From: Agrococcus jejuensis
GTDB taxonomy: Bacteria; Actinomycetota; Actinomycetes; Actinomycetales; Microbacteriaceae
Assembly: GCF_900099705.1 (NCBI RefSeq)
Contig: NZ_LT629695.1
Location: 2,356,001-2,420,000 of the forward strand
Length of the DNA stretch: 64,000 nt
Direction: 5' to 3'
The translations under genes were made by a program, and so were the position numbers. Below the pieces are notes generated by a model that worked only from the letters and a program-made list of their open reading frames with translations, searched no databases and was not told the DNA's origin. Positions 57,926-64,000 of this stretch are shown one piece after another. Position 1 is the stretch's first letter. Each line of letters begins with the position of its first letter.

Positions 57926-59065
57926 ATGACCGGATTCTCGACGAGGGCCATCCACGACGGCCAGCCGTTCGACCCCCGTACCGGTGCGGTGGTGCCGCCG
58001 ATCTTCCTGTCGTCGACGTTCGTGCAGGACGGCGTCGGCACCTTCCGCGACGGCTACGAGTACGGCCGCGGCGGCAACCCGTCGCGCGACCAGCTGCAGC
58101 AGCAGCTCGCGTCGCTCGAGGGCGGCACCCACGCGTTCGCGTTCGGCTCGGGGCTCGCGGGCGAGGATGCGCTGCTGCGCGCCATCCTCAAGCCCGGCGA
58201 CCACGTGCTCATGGCGAACGACGTGTACGGCGGCACGCACCGCCTCGTGTCGCGCATGTTCGTGCCGTGGGGCGTCGAGCTGTCGACCGCCGACTTCGCC
58301 GACCTCGACGCCGTGCGCGCTGCCATCCGGCCGACGACGAAGGTGCTGTGGGTCGAGACGCCGTCGAACCCGCTCATGAAGATCACCGACCTGGCGGCGC
58401 TCGCCGAGCTCGGTCACGCGGCGGGTGCGGTGGTCGTCGCCGACAACACGTTCGCGTCGCCGTTCCTGCAGCAGCCGCTCGCGCTCGGCGCAGACGTCGT
58501 CGTGCACTCGACGACGAAGTACGTCGGCGGGCACTCCGACATCGTCGGCGGCGCGATCGTGACGGCGGATGCCGAGCTCGCGGATGCGGTCGGCTTCGTG
58601 CAGTTCGGCGTGGGCGCCGTGAACTCGCCGTTCGACGCGTGGCTCACGACGCGGTCGCTCAAGACGCTCGCGGTGCGCATGGAGCGCCACTCGTCGAACG
58701 CGCAGGCGGTCGCCGAGGCGCTCGTCGGGCACCCGGCGCTCGAGGCCGTGCACTACCCGGGCCTGCCCACGCATCCCGGCCACGAGATCGCGGCGCGGCA
58801 GATGTCGGGCTTCGGCGGCATGGTGTCGATCCAGGTGCGCGGGGGAGCGGACGAGGCGCTCGCGATCGTGCGCCGCACGGAGCTGTTCCAGCTGGCGGAG
58901 TCGCTCGGCGGCGTCGAGTCCCTCATCTGCTACCCGAGCGAGATGACCCACGCCTCCGTCAAGGGCACCGAGCTCGCCGTCCCCACGAACCTCCTCCGCC
59001 TGTCGGTCGGCATCGAGGACGCCGCCGACCTCATCACGGACATCACCACCGCCCTCCAGAGTTGA
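57926..59065 (+). CDS. metB: Cystathionine gamma-synthase/lyase
   Basis: The protein has 379 residues, starting 1 base after the cbs stop. It is a Cys/Met-metabolism PLP enzyme: FSTRAIHDGQPFDPRTGAVV, YEYGRGGNPSRDQLQQQLASLEGG, GTHRLVSRMFVPWG, WVETPSNPLMKITDLAAL, the PLP lysine in HSTTKYVGGHSDIVGG and ESLGGVESLICYPSEMTHASV. Its pairing with cbs favours cystathionine gamma-lyase (cysteine formation) over gamma-synthase; sequence alone cannot decide. Its TGA stop lies inside the palindrome at 59060-59111. Confidence 0.92.
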   Translation: MTGFSTRAIHDGQPFDPRTGAVVPPIFLSSTFVQDGVGTFRDGYEYGRGGNPSRDQLQQQLASLEGGTHAFAFGSGLAGEDALLRAILKPGDHVLMANDVYGGTHRLVSRMFVPWGVELSTADFADLDAVRAAIRPTTKVLWVETPSNPLMKITDLAALAELGHAAGAVVVADNTFASPFLQQPLALGADVVVHSTTKYVGGHSDIVGGAIVTADAELADAVGFVQFGVGAVNSPFDAWLTTRSLKTLAVRMERHSSNAQAVAEALVGHPALEAVHYPGLPTHPGHEIAARQMSGFGGMVSIQVRGGADEALAIVRRTELFQLAESLGGVESLICYPSEMTHASVKGTELAVPTNLLRLSVGIEDAADLITDITTALQS

Positions 59066-59111
59066 GGTTTTCGGCCCGATGTGAGGTCACTTCGGGCCGA
59101 AAACCTCAACT
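59060..59111. terminator. Palindromic element holding the stop codons of both convergent genes
   Basis: Perfect 20-bp arms, 59060-59079 and 59092-59111, enclose GTGA/TCAC. The left arm contains the stop TGA of the cystathionine gene (59063-59065), and the right arm, read on the other strand, the stop TGA of the endonuclease-like gene (59106-59108). It is a bidirectional terminator. Confidence 0.85.
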
Positions 59112-60017
59112 CCGCGCGGCCAGCGTGGCGCGGACGAGCGCGACGAGTCGCCACGGCTCCGTGAGCGTGTCCTGCGTGACGTGGATGACCTCCCACCCGA
59201 TCGACCGCAGACGCACGTCGCGCGCGATGTCGGCCTGCCACTGCGTGCGGTCTGAGCGATGACCGTCGCCGTCGTACTGGATGGCGACGCGCGCGTCGCG
59301 GTAGAGCAGGTCGGGTCGGGCGACGAATGCGCCGTCGTGCAGGATCTGCTCGTTCACCTCCGGCTCAGGGAGACCGCCGTCGACCAGCAGCACGCGGGTG
59401 ATGCTCTCCCATGGCGACTCGACGCCGAGGCGTACCAGCGGGAGCGCGAGGCGCAATCGGCCGATGCCCGCCATCGTGCCCCAGCCCGCGACACCGCGCG
59501 CGAGGTCCTCGATCGTGCACGCGGGGCGAGAGCCACGCAAGCCGGGGTAGTTGTCCGCGCTCGTGACGAGCGCATCTCCGACGGCGACGAGCCACGGGAC
59601 GTCGTAGACGCGAGCGAGGGTCAGCCACGTCAGCAGCGGATCCGCCACGGGCAGCCCGTCGACGCGCACGGGCTGCAGCCTCGCCGCGGCGATCGAGCGC
59701 GCGCTCACGCCACGCGCCGCCGGGCGGTACGCGCCCTTCGGAACCAGGAGCTGCACGCCCCGAGGCGTTCCAGGTGGGATCGGGAGCCCGTGGAGTCGAG
59801 CGGCCGCTGCCTCGGCGATCACCTGACCCGACCGCAGACGCGGTGCGTACTGGCGCACGAGATCGATCGCATCGTCAGGCGGAGAGCTCGAGCGCACGCC
59901 CCAGAACGGCCGGTGGTACCGCTCGTCACGGAGCGCCTTCTGCGAGATGCCGTGCCCGATGGCCTCGCCGACGCCGACGGATCGGTGGTGCTCGAGCTCG
60001 GGGATGTCCGGTGTCAT
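59106..60017 (-). CDS. DUF559/AbiEi-like protein with endonuclease-type C-domain
   Basis: The protein has 303 residues from ATG 60017. The N-terminal half resembles the AbiEi-like antitoxin or regulator layout seen in many actinobacterial orphans (GHGISQKALRDERYHRPFWGV; VIAEAAAARLHGLPIP). The C-terminal 90 residues fit the very-short-patch-repair/DUF559 nuclease fold: RPDLLYRDARVAIQYDGDGH with the Asp and Glu/Gln positions, then DVRLRSIGWEVIHVTQDTL. A catalytic Glu is replaced by Gln in AIQYDGDGH, which is common in this family and raises doubt about activity. The function is unknown. Confidence 0.78.
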   Translation of the reverse strand: MTPDIPELEHHRSVGVGEAIGHGISQKALRDERYHRPFWGVRSSSPPDDAIDLVRQYAPRLRSGQVIAEAAAARLHGLPIPPGTPRGVQLLVPKGAYRPAARGVSARSIAAARLQPVRVDGLPVADPLLTWLTLARVYDVPWLVAVGDALVTSADNYPGLRGSRPACTIEDLARGVAGWGTMAGIGRLRLALPLVRLGVESPWESITRVLLVDGGLPEPEVNEQILHDGAFVARPDLLYRDARVAIQYDGDGHRSDRTQWQADIARDVRLRSIGWEVIHVTQDTLTEPWRLVALVRATLAARS

Positions 60018-60110
60018 GCGAGCACCATGCCGCGTTGCGCCCGGACGAGACGGAGCGAGGAGGCGCACTGTGGATGGCCGCCGCACCGCCCCACCTGTGG
60101 AGACCGCAGC

Positions 60111-60160
60111 GTTGAGGTTTTCGGCCCGATGTGACCTCGCATCGGGCCGAAAACCTCAAC
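60111..60160. terminator. Palindromic element at the end of the MFS gene
   Basis: The arms 60111-60131 and 60140-60160 pair perfectly over 21 bp and share the core GTTGAGGTTTTCGGCCCGATG with the copy at 59060. The right edge contributes a base to the TAG stop (60160-60162) of the MFS gene. Here both flanking genes read leftward. Confidence 0.8.
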
Positions 60161-61506
60161 TATGCGAGGGGCTTGCCTCGCTGCTCGGGGAGGAGCGCGA
60201 AGGCGGAGACGGCGGCCAGGGCGAAGGCCGCGGCGAAGACCGCGAACAGCAAGGGGGTGCCGCCGAGGGCGACGAGCGGGGTGACGATGAGCGGGGCGAT
60301 GATCGACGCGATGCGGCCGAAGCCCGCCGCAGCGCCCGTGCCCGTGCCGCGCACCGACGTCGGGTAGAGCTCGGGCCCGATGGCGTAGAGCGCGCCCCAC
60401 GCGCCGAGGTTGAAGAACGAGAGCGCGCATCCGGCGGCGATGATCTGCCAGTCGGCGGCTGCGAGGCCGTACGCGAACGCCGCGACGGCCGAGCCCGCGA
60501 GGAAGATCGCGAGCGTCGAGCGCCGCCCGATCACCTCGATGAGCCAGGCGGCGACGGCGTAGCCGGGCAGCTGCGCGAGCGTGATGATGAGCGTGAACTG
60601 GAACGACCGCACGAGGTCGAAGCCCTGCGCGACGAGCAGCGACGGGATCCAGATGAACGCGCCGTAGTACGACAGGTTGATGCAGAACCACACGATCCAC
60701 AGCCCAGCGGTGCGGCGGCGCACGGCGGGGCTCCAGATCGACTGCGCCGAGTCGGCCTCGACGCCCGCGAGCACCTTCGGCGTCGCGGGCGGCAGCTCGG
60801 TGCGGGCGTCGCCGGCGGCGGCCTCGAACTCGCGCACGATGCGCTCGGCCTCGTCGTGCCGCCCCTTCGCCTCGAGGAACCGCACCGACTCGGGCAGCCC
60901 CATCCGCACGACGACGGCGTAGAGCGTCGGCACGATGCCGACCGCGAGGGCCCAGCGCCAGCCGTCGTCGGAGAGCGGGATGACGAACGCGCCGATCGCC
61001 GCGGCCGCGATCCATCCGACGGCCCAGAACGACTCGAGCCACACGACGACGCGGCCGCGGATGCGGCGGGGCGCGAACTCCGACACGAGGGTGGATGCGA
61101 CGGGCAGCTCGGCGCCGAGCCCGAGGCCGATCACGAAGCGCAGCGCGATGAGCATCGCGACGCCGGTCGAGAGCGCGGCGGCGCCCGTCGCGATGCCGTA
61201 GACGAGCAGCGTGATCGCGAACACCTGGCGGCGGCCGAGACGGTCGGCGACGAGCCCGCCGAGCGTCGCGCCGATCGCCATGCCCACGAAGCCGATCGAG
61301 CCGATCCAGCCGAGCGTCGTGCCGTCGAGCTGCCACTGCACCGCGAGGGCGGCCATGACGAACGAGATGAGGCCGACGTCCATGGCGTCGAGCGCCCAGC
61401 CGATGCCCGAGCCGACGAGCAGGCGACCGTGCCTCCTCGTGAACGGCAGCCGGTCGAGCCGCTCCGTGCGGGTGTACGCGGCGGTGGATGCGGGTGCGTC
61501 GGGCAT
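60160..61506 (-). CDS. MFS transporter, sugar/aromatic-acid porter type
   Basis: The protein has 448 residues from ATG 61506, with twelve membrane helices. The family loop motifs are GGLVADRLGRRQVFAIT between helices 2 and 3 and a related RRxRGR (PRRIRGRVVVW) after helix 4, with the typical MGLPESVRFLEAKGRHDEAERIV insert before helix 7 and ELYPTSVRGTGTGAAAGFGR near helix 10. This matches the NiaP/MhbT-like group importing small carboxylates such as nicotinate or hydroxybenzoates by proton symport. The substrate is not certain. Confidence 0.88.
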   Translation of the reverse strand: MPDAPASTAAYTRTERLDRLPFTRRHGRLLVGSGIGWALDAMDVGLISFVMAALAVQWQLDGTTLGWIGSIGFVGMAIGATLGGLVADRLGRRQVFAITLLVYGIATGAAALSTGVAMLIALRFVIGLGLGAELPVASTLVSEFAPRRIRGRVVVWLESFWAVGWIAAAAIGAFVIPLSDDGWRWALAVGIVPTLYAVVVRMGLPESVRFLEAKGRHDEAERIVREFEAAAGDARTELPPATPKVLAGVEADSAQSIWSPAVRRRTAGLWIVWFCINLSYYGAFIWIPSLLVAQGFDLVRSFQFTLIITLAQLPGYAVAAWLIEVIGRRSTLAIFLAGSAVAAFAYGLAAADWQIIAAGCALSFFNLGAWGALYAIGPELYPTSVRGTGTGAAAGFGRIASIIAPLIVTPLVALGGTPLLFAVFAAAFALAAVSAFALLPEQRGKPLA

Positions 61507-61687
61507 GCCGAGGCCTGTCTGTGCGGGCGCCGGCGGGCGGTGGCGGCGCGACCGATCAAGGGATGCCCCCACAGTACTCGCGGCCACGTGCCGGGCAGCG
61601 GGTGGGGAAGGGGGCACCGGCAGGGCCGCTCTCAGCGTCGGTGGACGGTCGTAGGCTGGAGGCACCGCCACGGAACTTGGAGAGAGC

Positions 61688-62866
61688 ATGCTGCGCGCCG
61701 TCGTCAACGCCCACGTCATCCCGGTGGAGGGCGACCCGTTCGACGGCACCATCGTCATCCGCGACGGTCGCATCGAGGCGCTCGGCGCCGACGTCCAGGT
61801 GCCGGAGGGCGCGGAGGTCGTCGACGTGGCGGGCGCGCAGGTCACGCCGGGCCTCGTGGATGCGCACGTGCACCTGGGCGTGCACCCCGAGGGCGACGGT
61901 GGCGCGGCGAGCGACACGAACGAGATGACGGGCGTCAACCAGGCGGCCGTGCGCACGATCGACGCGATCGACCCGTTCGACGAGGGCTTCGACGTCGCGC
62001 TCGCGGGCGGCGTCACGACCGTCAACGTCAACCCGGGCTCCGGCAACCCCATCGGCGGCCTCGCCACGACGCTGCACACGCACGGTCGCATCGTCGACCG
62101 CATGGTGCTGCGCGAGCCCGCAGGCCTGAAGTCGGCGCTCGGCGAGAACCCGAAGCGCGTGTACGGCGAGCGCAAGCAGACGCCGTCGACGCGCCTCGGC
62201 ACGGCGAAGGTCATCCGCGAGGCGTTCGTCGCGGCGCAGAACTACCTGCGCAAGCACGCCGACCCCGACACGACGGCCGACGTCGACCTCACGCACGAGG
62301 CGATCGCCAAGGTGCTGCGCCGCGAGATCCCGTGGCGCCAGCACGCGCACCGCGCCGACGACATCGTCACGGCCGTGCGCATCGCCGAGGAGTTCGGCTA
62401 CGACCTCGTCATCGACCACGGCACCGAGGCGCACGTCGTCGCCGACCTGCTGGCCGAGCGGAACATCCCCGTGCTCATCGGCCCGCTCTTCACGACGAAG
62501 TCGAAGATGGAGCTGCGCGGCCGATCGATCGCGAACCCCGGCAAGCTGGCCAAGGCGGGCGTCGAGATCTCGATCATCACCGACCACCCCGTCATCCCCA
62601 TCTCGTTCCTCGTGCACCAGGCGTCGCTCGCGGTGCGCGAGGGCCTCGACCGCGAGACGGCGCTGCGCTCGATCACGATCAACCCGTCGAAGGCGCTCGG
62701 CGTCGCGCACGAGGTGGGCTCGCTCGAGGTCGGCAAGCGCGCCGACGTCGTGGTGTGGGACGGCGACTGGATGGACCCGATGGCGCGACCCTCGCTCGTG
62801 CTCATCGACGGTGCCGAGGTGTACCGCCGCGAGGATGGCGTCGAGACGATCGCTCCGCGCTCGTGA
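61688..62866 (+). CDS. Amidohydrolase, imidazolonepropionase-like
   Basis: The protein has 392 residues from ATG 61688 with TTGGAGAGAGC upstream. The metal-dependent hydrolase fold is shown by TPGLVDAHVHLGVHP (HxH), ALAGGVTTVNVNPGSGNPIGG, the carboxylated-Lys region, His residues in PWRQHAHRADD and VIDHGTEAH, the Asp in ISIITDHPVIP and the C-terminal SKALGVAHEVGSLEVGKRADVVVWDGD. It is a cytosolic cyclic-amide or peptide-like hydrolase of unknown substrate, without a signal peptide. It overlaps the efflux gene by GTGA. Confidence 0.88.
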   Translation: MLRAVVNAHVIPVEGDPFDGTIVIRDGRIEALGADVQVPEGAEVVDVAGAQVTPGLVDAHVHLGVHPEGDGGAASDTNEMTGVNQAAVRTIDAIDPFDEGFDVALAGGVTTVNVNPGSGNPIGGLATTLHTHGRIVDRMVLREPAGLKSALGENPKRVYGERKQTPSTRLGTAKVIREAFVAAQNYLRKHADPDTTADVDLTHEAIAKVLRREIPWRQHAHRADDIVTAVRIAEEFGYDLVIDHGTEAHVVADLLAERNIPVLIGPLFTTKSKMELRGRSIANPGKLAKAGVEISIITDHPVIPISFLVHQASLAVREGLDRETALRSITINPSKALGVAHEVGSLEVGKRADVVVWDGDWMDPMARPSLVLIDGAEVYRREDGVETIAPRS

Positions 62867-64000
62867 CGGCCGTCACGCATCCCGGCGATCTGCTCACGCG
62901 CCGTAGGCGCGTCGCGACCATCGTCGTGCTGGGCCTGCTCACGGCGCTCGGCCCGTTCACGATCGACCTGTACCTGCCGGCCTTCCCCGTGCTCGCCGAC
63001 GATCTCGGCGCGACGGATGGGCAGGTGCAGCTGACGCTCGCCGCGACGACGCTCGGCTTCGCGCTCGGCCAGCTCGTGCTGGGCCCGCTGAGCGACCGCA
63101 TCGGCCGGCGCTGGCCGCTCGTCGCGACGTCGACGCTGCACGTGCTCACGTCGATCGCGATCGCGGTCGCGCCGAACGTCGAGGTGCTCACGGTGCTGCG
63201 CGTGCTGCAGGGCCTCGGTGCCGCGGGCGGTGCGGTCGTCGCGATGGCGATGGTGCGCGACCTGTTCTCGGGCCGCTCGCTCGTCGTCTACCTCTCGCGG
63301 CTCGCGCTCATCATGGGCCTCGCCCCCATCCTCGCGCCGGTCATCGGCTCGTGGCTGCTCGAGGTCACGCAGTGGCGCGGCATCTTCTGGGTGCTCGCGC
63401 TGTACGGCGCGATCGTGATCCTGCTCGTCGCGACGCTGCTGCGCGAGACGCTGCCGCCCGAGCGTCGCCTGCGGATGGGGTCGGGCACGCTCGGCAGCTA
63501 CCGCCGCGTGCTGGGCGACCGCCGCTTCGTGGGCGTCGCGATCATCGGCTCGGCCGGGTTCGCGGGCATCTTCTCGTACCTGTCGACGTCGCCGCTGCTG
63601 CTGCAGGAGGTCTACGGGCTGAGCGCGACGGAGTTCGGCGCCGTGTTCGCCGTGTGCTCGGTGGGCGTCTTCATCGGCGTGCAGACGTCGTCGCGGCTCG
63701 CGACGCGCTTCGGCCCGCAGTGGGTGCTCGCGTGGTCGACGGCCGGCATGGTCGTCGCCGCCATCCTCATGCTCGTGCTCGACCGCTCGGGCCTCGGCCT
63801 TGCGGGCTTCATCCCGGCGATGGTCACGTTCACGCTGTCGTTCGGCCTCACGATGCCGTGCGTGCAGGTGCTCGCGCTCGTCGAGCACGGCAGCGAGGCC
63901 GGCACGGCCGCGTCGCTCATCGGTGCGTCGAACATGCTGCTCGCGAGCATCGTCGGCGGCGTCATCGGCAACTTCGCCGTGCACGACGCCGTGCCGATGG
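62863..64000 (+). CDS. Bcr/CflA-type drug efflux MFS transporter, cut by right edge
   Basis: The gene starts at GTG 62863 inside the stop of the amidohydrolase gene and remains open at the window end (379 residues seen of about 400-420). Helix 1 carries the family marker LLTALGPFTIDLYLPAFPVL. The loop motif is GPLSDRIGRRWPLV, and RVLQGLGAAGGAVVAMAMVRDLFSG marks the antiporter region in helices 4-5. Such proteins export bicyclomycin, sulfonamides or other small molecules in exchange for protons. Confidence 0.9.
   Translation, partial: MTAVTHPGDLLTRRRRVATIVVLGLLTALGPFTIDLYLPAFPVLADDLGATDGQVQLTLAATTLGFALGQLVLGPLSDRIGRRWPLVATSTLHVLTSIAIAVAPNVEVLTVLRVLQGLGAAGGAVVAMAMVRDLFSGRSLVVYLSRLALIMGLAPILAPVIGSWLLEVTQWRGIFWVLALYGAIVILLVATLLRETLPPERRLRMGSGTLGSYRRVLGDRRFVGVAIIGSAGFAGIFSYLSTSPLLLQEVYGLSATEFGAVFAVCSVGVFIGVQTSSRLATRFGPQWVLAWSTAGMVVAAILMLVLDRSGLGLAGFIPAMVTFTLSFGLTMPCVQVLALVEHGSEAGTAASLIGASNMLLASIVGGVIGNFAVHDAVPM

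Overview
The window is about 70% GC chromosomal DNA of an actinobacterium. Family content (HadAB-like dehydratases next to murB, secE-nusG-rplK-rplA, a DUF7882-type protein, sortase-anchored and cell-wall-binding-repeat proteins) points to Microbacteriaceae, perhaps Agrococcus or a relative. GTG starts, 4-base ATGA/GTGA gene overlaps and long T-less hairpin terminators are frequent.

Left edge to 6763: the right end of an integrated phage-like element. It carries a winged-helix replication-type protein with iteron-like repeats inside its gene, three small unknown proteins, a scaffold, an HK97 major capsid protein and a 939-residue tape measure protein. No terminase, portal, head-completion or major tail gene lies between them; the usual place of those genes holds a block of strong RNA hairpins. 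The element ends in a 39-base copy of a tRNA 3' half (an attachment site), followed by the host tRNA terminator.

6.8-20.5 kb: housekeeping genes. These include a solitary YkoE-type ECF substrate component, the dehydratase pair with murB, an aminotransferase, a secreted LPRTG phosphoesterase, tRNA-Trp-secE-nusG-rplK-rplA, and then a reverse-strand operon of a Tat-exported lipoprotein with an intradiol dioxygenase fold plus tatA-tatC-tatB.

20.6-29.1 kb: a NarL/DesK-type two-component pair bracketed by two inverted copies of a nested palindromic repeat. It is followed by two quinone-reductase-like genes (one divergent from its TetR regulator with twin operators), a YqaJ-type nuclease, a hydrolase, a thioesterase and a methyltransferase.

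29.1-38.9 kb: an OmpR/HisKA two-component system, three exported surface proteins (six-repeat Ig-like LPRTG protein, propeller plus three cell-wall-binding repeats, two-repeat LPQTG protein), and rplJ-rplL behind an L10 leader.

39-49 kb: a small overlapping operon (DUF1684, unknown, metallo-beta-lactamase fold), kynureninase, a 20-bp-period repeat array, a photolyase of the FeS-BCP family lacking its iron-sulfur cysteines, an epimerase, and an ABC importer.

49-64 kb: an ABC exporter, a ROK regulator that shares an operator motif with the mmsA-mmsB-chvE sugar transporter, cystathionine beta-synthase and gamma-synthase/lyase, an endonuclease-like protein, an MFS transporter, an amidohydrolase and a truncated drug-efflux gene. 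Four copies of a stop-codon-bearing palindrome sit between convergent or tail-to-head gene ends (11.5, 59.1 and 60.1 kb).
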